The position numbers and the translations under genes are program-made. Source: Astropecten irregularis (lineage: Eukaryota; Echinodermata; Asteroidea; Paxillosida; Astropectinidae). Taken from it: a stretch of 64,000 bases of DNA. Positions 1 to 13,685 of this stretch are shown here, one piece after another. Under the pieces are notes generated by a model. It was not told the DNA's origin and did no database searches. It worked only from the letters and a program-made list of their open reading frames with translations. Each line of letters opens with the position of its first letter. The first letter of the stretch is position 1. The stretch lies in assembly GCA_963971285.1 (NCBI GenBank), contig OZ020254.1, positions 8,742,001 through 8,806,000 on the forward strand, in the 5' to 3' direction.

Positions 1-3000
1 TTCCGGCCAAATTTTAAAAAGAAAAGAACAGAGAAGCAGAATTGATTGTGAATTCCTGGTCGTGCGGAAACAATACATCAATGCACATTCTAGGTTTAAA
101 AACCAAAGGAAGAAATGGGGCTAAAAGATGCTTGAAACAACAGACCGGGGGGAGATCCGTATTTTCGTTTCTCCATCGGACATGCACGGTAAAATCTCGC
201 CCTGGGGCGGTAGCCCGTAACGCGCGTACACGGTGCTGGCAATACCGACCTATAGACGAACCTCGTTTTGTTTCTTTTTCCTCAAAACAATTTAATGACA
301 GGTGCTGTATTTGTTCTCGCTGACTAACGGACGGAAATTACCCGCAGCGGGTGCTGAGACTGTATTCTAGATTTATCTATCTGTTTGGTTTAATATTGGA
401 ACGCTTATGCTTATTTTTGGCAAATGTCTCGGGGTGAGTGCTCGCGTATAAGGCGGCTTAAAGAACACATTTAGCATTCGCGATTTCACCAATTATTGTT
501 CCTATTACATTCAATAGTCATTTGCAATATTGTAGTTCTCGTACTCGTGCATGGGCGTAGATCACGGGGGGTGCACCCCATGTTTTCAATTGTTATAGGC
601 CTATATATGTAAAATGTCACACTTGCACTCTTAGGCTGCATTCGATTAGCTAACACAGGTCAGCCCTTACTGGGAATGGTCGTGCTATACTGCACAAAAC
701 AAGCGATAGAATAGGGGAAGAGGGTGACTGGTGTCGATCCGTGATAGCTATTAAAACGAATGCACCCTTACTTACACTCAGAAAAAAAACTGTGCCCGTA
801 CGTGTTTTCATGGCATACTACTCGTACTCGAACCCATACTCATCAAAACGAACTCGACTACAACACTGAACTCATTTATAGTGACATCATATCAATTTTG
901 GAAATAAGATTAATTCCGACCAATATTCTTCTGATTCTTTTTTTTTTTTCAAGAGAAGAACATTTTCATTATTAAATTCATCTGCAAGAGACTGCTTTAA
1001 AACCGTTTCAAAAGTTTTCTTCCAGTTTATGAAATATTGTATTTTGTAAAGATTCCGTTCTAGTGCGACTAACGAGCAAAAGGTCACCCACAATCACCTG
1101 CTTTTGTTAGTTTCTCAGTGCCTATAACAAATTGTTTATCACATTTTTACCATCAACCATCCATTATTAAAATGTTGAGGTTATTCATCATCAGATTCTC
1201 TTGAATTAAGGCAAAATCCTTGTCTTTACTTCAACGTAATCCATTCAATTAATATTTCATGATTGAATTGAATTCATTTTGGTCCTGGTACAGTCAGAAA
1301 TGCCGAGATTATCTATCTTAAATCAGTGCACCTGCGGGGTAAAAAGCAAGAAAAGCCTATTTGCAAATCACACAGAGACGTATGATAATATTTTCTCAGT
1401 GCTGGTTTTTGGCATAATATAGTGTACAAATGGGAAAGACTGTGCCTGAGGATTATTTGTAACGAGAAAAAGAGATGATAAAATCATCAAATAAACTCCC
1501 AATGGGAAACCGTTCAATAGATACGAGTCGTTATTTTAAAGGGGAGCGAGCGAACAAGCAACCAAAGGTTCAAGTGACAAACATTATTATTTACGGGACA
1601 CCGTGTCGCCATGCATGGGGTAATTGAGACCTCAAAGTAGAAATTGATTACCTTCATTTTGTAGTATAGGCCTAGACCATAATTATTCACGGTGCATCCA
1701 TCCTACATTGCGAAGCAGTGTAATCAAACCGAGGCTTAATTGGATTCAATGTATAGTAGTCTGATACCCGTTTTCTTTTTTAGAATTGGCGTTATCTTTT
1801 CCAACGGGTATACAAGGAAGGTGACAAGATTGATGCGCCGTGAATAAGACGTATAGGCCAAATGTTCGAGTCCCGTTTTAGGTACTTAGGCTAGAACGTT
1901 CTTATTTAAATGAGGAAAATTATGGAATACGTGGACGTTTTCATTTGCTTTAGTGAAACGGCAGAACGTGAGTGCCGGACGAAGCGGTGGTGAAACGCGG
2001 AAATGTGATGCCGGGGTACGCCCAAAAAATGCTGTTCCACTGGTGTCAACCCACTAAAGAGCAACATAGCTCCTCAACGAAACAAACTGCAAGCTTGCAT
2101 GGAATTTCACTTCACCATAAATATAATAAAACGTACAAGAGGGATCCGTGACCACTGTGGTCCACGGGGCAGTGAATTTCGTTTCCATGAAAAAGATAAA
2201 CTCTGTAAAACATCAGAATCGTGCACCGAAGCGATTCTGTATACCAATTGAACGGAAAAGGCTATATACAAGATTTGCCTATCCGGTTCATGCCAATTAA
2301 AAAGCACATTCAGCTGCACTGCAACTATTATCATATAAAACCACTATGAAAACGTTTGGCAAAGCGTCCGTGCTTCAGCATCAATTAAGTTTACTTTTTC
2401 AAAAAATCAATCAGTGTTAAGCCAAACTTTCACAATGTGTACTGACATGTTAACTGCAACAATATTTACGGTAGGCCTACTCTGATGTGACTATAAGCGC
2501 TGATGGAGGTTTTCCCCAAATTGTATTCAGGACAAATAAATAGATTTCGACAAAATACAATGATTCGCCGCTCAAAATGTATAGGCCCACAATATGCATG
2601 GTTTATGTACTATCAGTACGAGAATTGGCACGGTAATGCACTCAGATAGTTATAGGAACCGAATGTCCAATAAGAAATTGAACGCAAATGAAAGTCGGAT
2701 GGCAAATTGGTAATATACGACGCTATGAAACTGCGTGTGCATCATTATTGGAACCAAATAGATTAGGCCTACTGCGTATATCAACTGACTCTTGAGTTAT
2801 CGGCCAAATCAGACAATAAAGATCAGGGTATATGTTTTTATTCGGACATCGTGGGCGAAGCCGATATTCTCGTGGGCGTTTATTGTAGGGGAAATGGTTT
2901 GTGGTTTCAATTTAAAATTGAGTACATATTTCTGAAAATCACCTTTTTGGTTTTGGATTTTTTTGTTTGGTTTTTGTGTTGGGGCAATGGCTTGGTTTTC

Positions 3001-4114
3001 AACCACAGGTTTCTCAAATTTCAAATAGGAATATTTCACAAATGCGCCGATTTTTATAACTTATTGTACAAGCTTTCATACCGAAAAAGAATGGTATTCC
3101 TATGCTAACCATAATCCTCTACTCAGTATCCTCTAACACGGCACCTATCATAACTACAGTAAGATGTGCATCAGGCCCAGTGAAATAACCACACATCCCC
3201 CCAATTGAAGACTCCAATGTAAGATTTATGACCTGGAAACCAAATAGAAGAATTATCTTTAATCACTCCGCAGAAACACACATGAAGCACTTACACGATC
3301 CATGCGTATGAACGCTATAAACAAGATGGATTCCTATATAAATATACCCCCACAGCCCTATTATACGCGCCACGTGTCAACACTTCGCCCGATTGCGCAG
3401 TCATTTCATATTTCTCATCCTTATCTTCCTTTTTTGCTTGGGTGAAACAATCGTATTAACTTTATCAGCTGAAATGACAGATTGATCCTTTTAGCGACGT
3501 ATAACAAAACACAAAGTCCGTATTTTTATCGCGAAATTCACCAGATTAATTTGGAATCCTTGTTCAAATTCTGATTCGGTTGATGAATGTTGTTTCAGCG
3601 AACATCTCAAGCTAGTGCTGTCCAACGTTAGCGTTCAATGCGTTGAAACTTGAAAAGTATATGATTCAGACTTTTTTTGTGTGTGACTGAGATCTTTTCT
3701 AGTGAAACAAAAAACATACCTGACCGCAATTAGTCGTCGATTCAATACGAATGGTCCTTAATATTTGCTAGTCGCATTAATGCAACGCCCATTTCTTGCT
3801 GTATTAAAGATGCTGACCCCCAAAACATCAGATTCTGAAGTACATTCGCGCCATTTATCACTATCACGGACGGAACACAAAGACTTGCCCCTCTAAGGAT
3901 GCTTTTCAGGAAAGGTAAAAGTCGGAGCACTTGAGGTTACCTTTAGGGGCACACATTGTGTTACTTTAAGTCCACAATATCATAATATTAGATCATGTAT
4001 TACAGTCTTCTGAATAAAAAATATCATTGGAAAAACAATTTCATTTTAGATGACTATTAATAATTTGTAAATAAACTTCAGTCCAAGGATATTCCTGACT
4101 TTTTTCTATAGTGT
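1..4114. other. Intergenic, nothing recognised
   Basis: AT-rich sequence with only short open frames, none protein-like. Four TAGGCCTA palindromes occur (595, 1667, 2472, 2764). No RNA gene or transposon end is convincing. Confidence 0.6.
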
Positions 4115-4178
4115 CCCAGAGCCGTCTTTATTTACGGCTCTGGGCCTACGTAGAGTCCCTTTATATAAAGGGACTCTA
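4115..4178. repeat. Two adjacent perfect hairpins
   Basis: Hairpin one is CCCAGAGCCGT (4115-4125) with its inverse at 4134-4144 and an 8-nt loop. Hairpin two is TAGAGTCCCTTTA (4151-4163) with its inverse at 4166-4178, almost a continuous palindrome. They could be ends of an unknown element or small structured sites. Confidence 0.6.
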
Positions 4179-4388
4179 GGCGTACGATAATTACAACGCC
4201 CTCACACGACCAAACTTGGCCTTTGATCTTGCCTACTCGCACTCCCAGACCCTTAATTTGTTCCCTTCCTCTGACCACATGCACGCCCCTAACCCCGCCC
4301 CCTGGTCACTCTAACCCCCCATTTTTGCTCTTGTCAATATTATTCATGTGTATCTTTAACTTCATGTTCTTATCCCTTGTCGTTAGCC

Positions 4389-4424
4389 TTTGATAAAGAT
4401 CCTGCTATATAGGGTCGAAACGTC
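4389..4424 (+). ncRNA. Hammerhead-like motif (degenerate)
   Basis: TTGATAAAGATCC, a loop, GGGTCGAAACGTC. The GATCC/GGGTC helix (one G-U pair) sits between a TGATAA box and GAAACGTC, as in stem II and the catalytic boxes of a type I hammerhead. The canonical CUGAUGA differs at two positions and stem III is minimal. It ends 8 bp before MITE copy A and lies downstream of 240 bp of C-rich sequence that may be a retroelement tail. Confidence 0.3.
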
Positions 4425-4432
4425 AATCTCTC

Positions 4433-4781
4433 TTAAAGGTAGTATCATACTTTGGTTGCATACCGAAATAGAAATCTCCACAGATTTACCTTTAACTTAC
4501 AGGGTATAAAGATAGAAACATGCCGTTAAAGTTTTTCAGCCTGAAATGCTGTATTTCATCAAGAAAAGAGTAAAACCAATAGCCAAAAACAATTTTGATA
4601 TTTCAAAGATCCAAATACCGGTGAAAAGACTAAAGAAATACTGTGGGCGAGTTTTCACTGTTTTCCCAAAAGGTCGGCACCATGACACAGGACATTTCAT
4701 TTTACTGTATCTTCCTTGATATTTTTGGCATTTTTGCCTATGAAATCTGCATTTCAAAAACCAAAGTATGATATACCTTTA
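4433..4781 (-). mobile_element. MITE family 1, copy A
   Basis: Both termini are present: TTAAAGGTAGTATCATACTT at the left, CCAAAGTATGATATACCTTT plus A at the right. The right TTAA has decayed to TTTA-C. The body matches the family in reverse orientation: CAGATTTACC, CATGCCGTTAA, AGTGAAAACTCGCC-like and the CCAAAGTATG end. Confidence 0.85.
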
Positions 4782-7730
4782 CCCTAAGCATAGCCTAGTC
4801 ATGGCGTATTAAAAAAAATCAAACGTTTTTCGATTAGATTATTTATCTCATCACTGGAATGATTGGAATGAACGTAGCTAAAGAATACCAGATGAACGAA
4901 CTTGATACATTATTTCTCACTAACTCACATCAGCAGTGCCAGTGCGGTATACTATACGTGTTGACAACTAGTCAGTGAAATAGCTGTCCATGGATTCTAG
5001 GCAAGGAGATTGTTTGTGATCATTGGCACACATGAAATTTCCATGTCAGTTAACATTATTTCGTCAGTGATGAAACTTCGAATAACGAGAGTCTAAGGGC
5101 TCAAAGCTCGGCTCCGGCTCCGGCTCTATTTCGTGAATCCATTCTTAAATTACGGGTATCAAAATAGAGGCATTTGGATGCGGCTCGGAAGTATAGATTC
5201 ACTGGTTTGAAAAAGAAAACAGAGCTCCAGCCTCGATGATAAACCACAACCTATATTTTCAGCACATGGATTACAGAGATGAAGCCGGAGCCTCTGAGCT
5301 TAGAGAAGGCCCTTATTCTGGCCTGCGAGCGAGATCTTTTATGACATGCGTCACTAGATACTTGTACACAGCTGGCTCAAACTATGACATCAATGATGAG
5401 TCTAGTCAAGACGTATATGAATCAAGACTGAAGCCACAACACATACACGCTCGCAGGTAATAGCATTTCAAAACAAACTCGACGGACAGATGTTTTTCTT
5501 TCCTTTTTCCCCCTTCCGTATCATAGCTCTGTGTGATGAATTGATGCGTATCGTGCACCGACATCATCGTGTGAATCTGCGATCCGAGACCGTGAGCTCG
5601 TGTTGCCGTGGCCACGGGACCCTAATAGGCCACGCCTCTCCCCTCCGATCGGAGTGATCCAGACAATTTGGCGAGCGAGATGATCGCTCCTATATTTCCC
5701 TATATTATCATTATGAGAAGCCACGAAAAAGTGGACTAACGTGTGCCCAATGTAAACCGCTCGCGTCCGTTGGGCTGTATCCGGCAATTGACGCTCTTGG
5801 GACGCGGGGCCTGAGTGTCATTTTGCCGGCTCGTTACTGTTTCTCGGAGACGCTACAGCGCCGGATAAGCCGATAGAACGTCAGCTCATATATTAAACCT
5901 AAATATTGATTTCTCAAAACTTGTCCAGGGGAGTTATTCGTGCAACGGGACTTCTTTGCAGCTGTTTGTTTTGTCTGGGGCGCGATCTCCAGACTTATTC
6001 CTAATAGACGAGTTCCGTAGTTGTATGTAATTAAAAAACAGGTAAATATTCGAAATGATTTACCCTTGGTAGCTTTGTGAGAATCAGTTACCAAAACTCC
6101 TCCTCACCCTCCCGTTTATAAGACAAAACAGACTCATGGCAATGGAAAGCTTTCCTTGGATCGACGATGATGGCAGCAGACTTAACGATAACTTTTTGCT
6201 CTGGTTATGCGCGTGCGCACAGCTACCCAAGAGGTCCGTTGAAAAGGAAACTTCCGTATCATGAAATATTTTGTTCAGAATTATATACCAAGTTCTAATT
6301 TGTGGCAGGTTGCCAATGAAAACCCCTCCCTTGTATACTACCACGATTAGCAAGTCAATCAGAGAAAACGGTTTGAGAAAACCATCAACGACAAGAAGAA
6401 AAAGAAGTTCAAAGAAACAATTTCCGAGCAAAATATAACACAAGAAACAGGAAAACTGATACTATTTTGTTACTACATGCATGATCTCCGTCTCCGTGTT
6501 CAGCTTTAATATACAGAGAAGACACTTAAAAAATGAATGATTTCTGCCCAGGACTCCACGTCACTAATGACAGCATCGACGCCAAGAAACTGACAATGGT
6601 CAGCGAACGTGAGTGATTCTGAGTGACGGTGATTCTGCTTGACAATCTATTGGACAATCAATTCTGCTTGACAACTTTTGCGTGGCTGTGAGTGGTACCT
6701 CGACCGTCGAATCATTCGATGTCGTCAAGGTGTACTCAGCATATTGTGGGTTCTAGTTCAACCATTTTTAATTGTACTGCCGTTTTGGGGGTAAGACGCC
6801 TTGGGTCGATTTCACGGAGCCCTGCGATCGATCGTAACTCGAGTTGCGAAGGATAACCCATCGTAGGGGACCTTTCCAACGTATAGGGCTTCAATGCATC
6901 AAAAGTCCTACGAAGTTGATGTTACATAATTGCTCTTCTTCACCAAGAAGTAAATGGTACAGATGGCTTAATGTTTGATTTGCTTTCATGTATTTACAGT
7001 GCCATACTGAACAATTGGTGAACATTAATAATGGGGCATCATTCAAACATATACCAAAATCTGCAGGCGACGTTTGGGACTTCGATTTTTGTTGTCCGAT
7101 TTCTATTTATATCTAATCAATGGGGACATTCTCCACGAAACGCTTTTAAGAACATTGTTTCATTTTTCAGATGCATCACAAAAGTATGAGACTACATTTA
7201 AGAGCACCTGGGCATAATGAATCGATATTGTAACATTAAGTGCTGTATGACACATACTGAACACTGTAAACTGAACAAACATTGAGATTGTCAACACATT
7301 GAAGTATGTATCAGTCTGAATGTTGCATCAACCACGTAAAGCCACCCACACAATCATGAGTAACATTTAAAGCCCATAATGTCACACGAGGCCATTTCTA
7401 GACAATTAGAGGCAGTCCCTTCGAGAAAGAATCAGCAATTAGCCCGTCAATTTCCCCATAACTTTCTTGGGGATAGTATAAGATCGACAAGGGCAAACAA
7501 ATTAATGTTTGCCAGTGCTATACCATGTTGTTCTCTTTCTTCTGAGTGCGGTGCAGTTAGCGCCTCCCAGTCCCATGTTAATGTTCCGTGCGTATAAGAG
7601 AAGCTCTTAACTTGATGCACCACGCCGCTCTTTTGAGACTACGACCGGATCCGTTAACGAGCCAACATTAATGTTCAACAACACACCAGTTTGACAAATT
7701 GCTCTCCCGAGTACAACAGTGGACTACAGT
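4782..7730. other. Intergenic; GGCTCC-rich patch and CpG-rich patch
   Basis: CGGCTCCGGCTCCGGCTC occurs near 5105, with GAAGCCGGAGCCTC near 5281. The stretch 5540-5880 is noticeably CpG-rich. Overlapping short frames on both strands there follow base composition. No gene is supported. Confidence 0.5.
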
Positions 7731-7778
7731 GGCCAATTTCATAAAGCTGTTTAAGCACCAAAAACCTTGGCAAATAAA
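7731..7778 (+). repeat. Fragment of the GGCCAATTTCAT palindromic MITE family
   Basis: The sequence GGCCAATTTCATAAAGCTGT followed by TTAAGCACC matches one arm of the inner element at 59155-59393. It abuts MITE copy B. The second arm is absent. Confidence 0.55.
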
Positions 7779-7780
7779 AC

Positions 7781-8100
7781 CAGTATCATGGGGAAACAGA
7801 TACAGTAACAGTCATCTGTGAAAAATTCAGTCCCATACGGTGCGTACTTGTTGAGAAAACGGTGAAAAACAGCCACAGTGTTTCTTAAGTCTTCTCTCTT
7901 TTATTTTTGATCTTTAAAAAGGTCAAAAAGATTTTCGGTCGTTGTTTTACTTATTTCTTGATAAATGGGCCTACACATTTCAGGCGGAAAATTGTTAACG
8001 GTATATTTGTACTACCACCATCTTTATACCCTGTAAGTTATACGTAAATATGTGAACATTTCTTTTTTGGTTTCTTACCAAAGTATGATAGTACCTTTAA
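7781..8100 (+). mobile_element. MITE family 1, copy B (left end lost)
   Basis: The body starts near GTATCATG and runs through ACAGTAACAGTCATCTGTGA to the intact right end ACCAAAGTATGATAGTACCT followed by TTAA. The left terminal repeat is replaced or degraded beside a fragment of the GGCCAATTTCAT family. Confidence 0.8.
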
Positions 8101-9139
8101 GCAGCTTTTTGACAGTTGTCTCCGGGCTACAACGAGACGGCATCCTCAGAGAGACGGACTAATCTTCGTCGGAGGGACTACCCAAGAGTAACAAATTGTC
8201 AAGAGTTAAGTGCTAAATGTTTCATCCGGCAAGTAGAATAGAATAGAAGCCAGGAACATTTCTCTTGGTGGAGGTGTTATAACTGCCAACGAAGTCACTC
8301 GCTCAACACTGATGCTGGCGATGTTACATCCTGATCAGAGGCGACAAACTTGAAAGTATGGTTAGAAAAAAACACCTAAAGACATAAAAATGACAGTGGA
8401 ATGCGCTTAATAATTATTCAAAAAGTCAACAGTCCGTGTGAAAGTTCCCGTCGTGCGGGCGAGAAAGTGAACATGATGAGCGGGGTTTAACTTGCCATCT
8501 TTTCCCTGGGGCTGCATGACGACGTAACTCGTACATGGGTGCGGAAATTACGGTGAGCGTATCATTTAATATTGGAATGCTTTAAAGGTGCCGATGTGAT
8601 ACCTAAACTTCGGCCTTTTTTTAAGTGTCATGGCAATAATGTGGTTAATTAATAATAGCATGCTTTAAAGTTTTGTATGTGATGCCTATAAAATTCGAGC
8701 TTTTCTGTGATCTATAGTATCTGGTAATTAACAAGAATGTTTGAATTTTTTTTATGTATTGTCAGATGAAAATAATTTACTTAAAAGACCCTTTTGGGAT
8801 ATTATAGGCCTATGCTTCTTATAGTATTTTATTTGTGAATCTTTTCACAATCGTTAGAACTTTAGAAGTTAGACTTTTTTGTATTTAATTGCTACAAATA
8901 CATGGTGATGTCGGCTTGCGGCGCCAGTTGCAACAAATTCGACTGAATTTGTGATATAGGGTATACAAAACTAGGAGGTCTTACGGCGTTTTTAAAGATT
9001 ACGGGCAGGAATCTCTGATCCTAGGGTGGCCTGACCATTTAAATGATTCTGGGCATGTTATATTGCTTGCTTTGCTGTTTACCCACTGTGACCAAAACAG
9101 TATCGGCCATGAAGCAAATGCAAGAGTAAGCATGCATAC
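8101..9139. other. Intergenic, mostly unassigned
   Basis: Apart from the weak duplication at 8575-8737 and one TAGGCCTA at 8805, no feature is seen. Confidence 0.5.
8575..8737. repeat. Weak tandem duplication, period about 83 bp
   Basis: ATGCTTTAAAGGTGCCGATG and ATGCTTTAAAGTTTTGTATG start two similar units; both continue GTGAT.CCTA, TTCG..CTTTT and GGTTAATTAA or GGTAATTAA. Divergence is high. Confidence 0.45.
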
Positions 9140-9581
9140 TTAAAGGTTTACTATAATTAAAACTCATGTGAAGTTAAATACATCTGTATTGTTATAACAC
9201 TCATCATGTCTATTATTGTTTGTGCTAAACAAATTTGTATATAGAAAAGGAGGTATTTTACACCCATAATTAATTTTAACACCCCACTTTTCCCGATGAA
9301 AAACTTTGCTTATACGTCACATGCAGAACTCCACGCAGTATACTGTGTTGCGAGCCTATACAGTTTTGTAGGTGACGTCACTTGCTATTGTTGTGTGGAT
9401 CGGGTCCAAGGGGGACTTTTTTTTGGGGGGGGGACGGGGCATACATGTACTGATTTTGTAACTTTTTTGTCGAAAGTAAGCACTTACATAAACATGTAAA
9501 TTTATATAGTCATTATGTATTAAGCAATAATTTTAAAGCACTTTCACCCCTTTCCCAATTTTGATTACAGTAAACCTTTAA
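9140..9581. mobile_element. Palindromic MITE, TTAAAGGTTTAC type
   Basis: Left TTAAAGGTTTACTATAATTA and right end, whose inverse reads TTAAAGGTTTACTGTAATCA, form imperfect terminal repeats of about 24 bp, flanked by TTAA. 442 bp, non-coding, with an internal G tract near 9425. Confidence 0.7.
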
Positions 9582-12027
9582 AGTTATACGAATGGTTTGA
9601 CAATGACATGCAGAAAATGCTACACTTTTTGAAAGAAAGTGGGCGGGTGGTGTGTCGGTATGCGCCCCCCCCCCCCTCCCCCCCCGCCATCAGTAATTTG
9701 TATCAACGGCGTTTACTTCTTCATCGTGTTTGCTTGAGCGTAAACCAGACTTCGCGACCATTGATTTTGCTTTCCGTCTCTTCTTCCCCACTGAACGATT
9801 GCCGAACTCACTCCAGTCGCCGTCAAGCGGTCACCGAAGTTGACATTTTAACGAAAGGTGGTGTGGGTGTTCTTCGGGGGTTCTTCGTTTTGTGACACCA
9901 CTTTCTCATTAGAAGAAAGCCATGGGACCGTGCATCTAAAGAAGTACCGACCGGCCCCGATCACATCGTGGAATCGATTCCCCGCGCATCTCAGGTGGAG
10001 CACTTTTTCCCCCCAAATCGACCGGCCGTCGGTGCATGCTTCCACTTTACAACGACTGTCAACAACAATATTAAAGTATCGTCAAATCCCATTCTCTGTA
10101 TACGCATGACGAAGGCATCTTAGAGATGTAACGAACGACGTACATGTAATTATATAGAGGCAATAGGCTCAAAAGGCCCTCTGGGAGTTCTCAACCCATC
10201 TCCCTACTTCGATATAAGGCCGTCTCTTAATGCACACAAACACTACACACCACACAAAACAAACATATGAAATTATTTCAAGTGGACCACTTCTATCGAG
10301 TGGTGCTTGACGGGTCGTGCGTTGCATTCACTGAGACCAGGGACAATCTTTGGGACGAGCAAATCGTACATGTGAGTCTCCTTCTATTTAGAGACACTGA
10401 TCATATACAAGTCATAATGGTATACCAAAGGACGCTAAGTATGTACGCCTATGCGCTGTCCAGGCAAAATCAGATAAAGCACAGCAAAACATAAAAGTCC
10501 TGCCAATTTACACGACTTGGATATCATCTTTGGAATGTTATCAGATTTCCAAAACTCATCCAGAAAGAAGGCTTGAAAGTGTACGTTTTAAAGAGAGAGA
10601 GTGGACGCAGACCCAGGCCTATGCTCATTAAATTATACTGTTTGATGACTATAGTCAATAATTTTCCACAGGCAGAGCAACCGATGACCATTTTCGATAA
10701 TTCTTCTGTTGAAATTTCGTAAGAGCTTGTGCCATTGTGGGCCCTCTGGTGCACATTATCGACTGGCCTGCTATGCATTGACACTATAGGGCTTACCTCC
10801 TCAGCCCAATTCCCATAGACCTCCTTATAAGCACCGAAAGTTGCTTAAGCACAAAAGAAAACTTGCTAAACGAAAGTCCGGTTGTCAGCTAAAACTCCAT
10901 GTGGATGTTAAGCAAACAACAGAGGTCTTCGATTCCATGATAGTAAAGTAGAGATGCTGTACCAATATTCAAGTTGGTAAGCATGTTTTTGATACAAGGG
11001 ACTTTTTATGCTATAAATAGACTTTTGCATATCTTTAAAGGTGGCCTCAGACACAAAACATTTACGTTGGAAGTTCAATTAATCCCGAGTTTCAGCACTA
11101 AAAAATATACAAAATTCCGATACGCACAACTACTATAGCCTATTCATGAATGGAAGTTGAAATAAAGGTGAAGCACAATGTCAAAAGATGAAGGACAACA
11201 TGATGACTATAATGAACACTATTCCACAGCAGTTCACCGCCTCGGTGTCAAATTATCCGCCATTCAAGCAATATTTTCCCAGAAGTATAATTTTAATCCC
11301 TATGGACAAATGGATATCAACCAAACAAACAAAAAGCAAGAACGTAGAACCAAAGGATATAGCGCCGACACAAAGAGCGGCAAGGTATACATCTTGAAAG
11401 CAGGAAGCTATACGGAGTACTCGCCAAGCCGAGAAAAATAAACCAACTGTCCGTCAGCACTCGCGTCACTCGCCATCGAGAGGAAAAAACACACCAAAAG
11501 ACCGAGATGTTTTCCATCGATACAATAAGCCGTTAATGTCGGGGTCCATAGCTTCCCAGCTTTTCATCTATTCCGTGAGGCAGGAAGGACCGTCAGACCA
11601 AGGTGAACGGCAGGGGGGAAGGACTCCGTTTGTCTGCGTCAGAGAAACAAATCGGACCATGCATGCCATACGATTGATTTTAAATCAACATTTCTGAGAT
11701 TTGACAAATGGCAAATGCAAGGACAAGGTATATACATGCTGTATATAGCTTCGCACGGCAATCCATCTCGTCCATCTCAGTGTATTTATAAAACCAGAAG
11801 CAATTTTCGGTGGAATCGAAAGTAAATGAATGAAAAACACAGCCTGGGGCAGATGTATGAACTCAAGTGGAAAATGCAATTATAAAAAGGGAAAAAAGTT
11901 TTCAAAATTAATTGGGACAACCACAACGAATCCAGCAGAAAAAATCCGTACATTTTTGATTGAGGCTCCTGCTACATTCGACGCTAATTGCGTCTGTAAC
12001 ATATCGATATACTGCTACAAAAAGTCC
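9582..12027. other. Intergenic, nothing recognised
   Basis: Short frames up to 95 codons lack recognisable motifs. A segment near 10804-10900 with TTGCTTAAGCACAAAAG faintly resembles the GGCCAATTTCAT MITE arms. Confidence 0.5.
9665..9685 (+). repeat. Interrupted poly-C tract
   Basis: Twelve C, one T, then eight C within a purine-poor stretch. Confidence 0.9.
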
Positions 12028-12398
12028 TTAAAGGTAATATCATACTTTGTTTTTTGTCAAAGAAATGCAGATTCATGGGCAAACATAATTTTATAAAGGA
12101 AGATACAGTAACAGTCATGTGTGAAATTTTCAATCCAATAGTATGGTGCGCAATTTGTGAGAAAACAGTGGAAAATGGCCACAGTATTTTTTGAAATCTT
12201 TGATCTTTTAAAGACCAAAATTGTTTTGGTCACTGTTTTTTTGTTTTTTTTTTATTTGTTTTTTTTATAGATAAATACAGCATTTCAGGAAGAACGGGAT
12301 GTTTCTACCATCACCATCTTTATACCCTGTAAGTTATAGGTAAATATGTCAAGATATATGTTTCGGTATATGCTACCAAAGTATGATACTACCTTTAA
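12028..12398 (+). mobile_element. MITE family 1, copy C (complete)
   Basis: The element is flanked by TTAA at both ends, with terminal inverted repeats AGGTAATATCATACTTTG and CCAAAGTATGATACTACCT. Length is 371 bp. There is no coding capacity. The central T-rich run is slightly expanded. Confidence 0.9.
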
Positions 12399-12955
12399 GT
12401 CCTACTCTAACTCTAACATGCAACGGCCCTACTGCTACGGGTAAGAGTGCATTACTGAGTTATCCCGAAAGAGCTTTTCAAGTGTGCACTTGAAAAAAAG
12501 ATTCGCTCTTTTAGGCAACAGACCGTGAGAAGCCGCGTGTGATTGGTTTATACATTCCTAGGAGGTATCCAATCAAGATCTGTGTCATTCATTCTGATGA
12601 ATAATTATGTAACCTGGAAAATGCCACTATAGAATATAACGTAATCCCCTAGGCGAATGATCTCCTGTATAAAAGGCTATAGTTTATCATAATAGGGTGT
12701 ATCACGCTGTGCACATACTTCATCGCGAAATAGTCTTCATTATTTTAATTAAAATTGTACACTTAGTATAAACTGCTACATTTCTGGACATTTTCCAAGG
12801 CAAGCAAACACATAATTATCTAAAGCAAATAATCAACATTACCACTTCGATTCCCATTTCCAACATCACAATATTTCCATGACAGTACAGGCGCTACATC
12901 ATTAATGGGGAAATTGGTAACAAAAAAATAAAACTAACCACGGTCAAATGTCATA

Positions 12956-13222
12956 GAAAAATGAACAAAGAAATGTTGACTGGGGTGAGATTCGTACCAG
13001 CGACCTCCGGAATACCGTTTGAGCTATCCAGCTCTATTCATGGTGTCCCTATTTTACTCAATTATCTCTGTTCGTTTGGCAGACAGAAGCCATGAAACCA
13101 CTCACATACCACTATATCCCAAAGATCATTTCATCGATAAGCGCAGCAATGCTGCAACCTGAGAAACTGTACATGGGGATCACTCAAAGAGAATGTGGCT
13201 TTTTTATCAATATAATCATCAA
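12956..13222 (-). repeat. tRNA-like dispersed repeat, long form 1
   Basis: In minus orientation it ends with a tRNA-like module (GCTGGATAGCTC, GGAGGTCGCTGGTACGAATC) followed by CAGTCAACATTTCTTTGTTC. Upstream is a head with GGTTTCATGGCTTCTG and TTTCTCAGGTTGCAGCA that it shares with 52565-52862. The B box is mutated, so it is not a tRNA gene. Confidence 0.7.
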
Positions 13223-13685
13223 GTAATCGCAAGGGAGACTAACTGTAACTTCAGTCAGTTTCCCTTGATCATGTCAAATGTCATTAAAATCGGCGTTCGC
13301 ATTTTAGAGAAGGAAAAACAACGTTTCTGTTTTTCACACGAGTGAACCATCTAAATAATGGGTTATTGCTACCAAAATCGGCCAGTTTAGAATTTTAAAT
13401 GCAGTTTTCCCCATACAACTACGACATGACAGTGTTGCAGAATGGAAATAATTGACTCCCAGAAGTATTCATTCCTGGGTATACACGGACTTTATAAATA
13501 TTCAGCTTACAGACTTTAAGCAATGATGTTTATAGTAATCCTCATCAATCCTGCATAGGCCCTATCTCCAACACATTCTCCATCAAATTCAGTCATCGGT
13601 ACGCATTGGACGTCACCTCGACTGGGACACAAATGTTCTTTAGGGGGCCCAGTGCGCGGATCATGTCCCCGGATTTTTCCACAGT

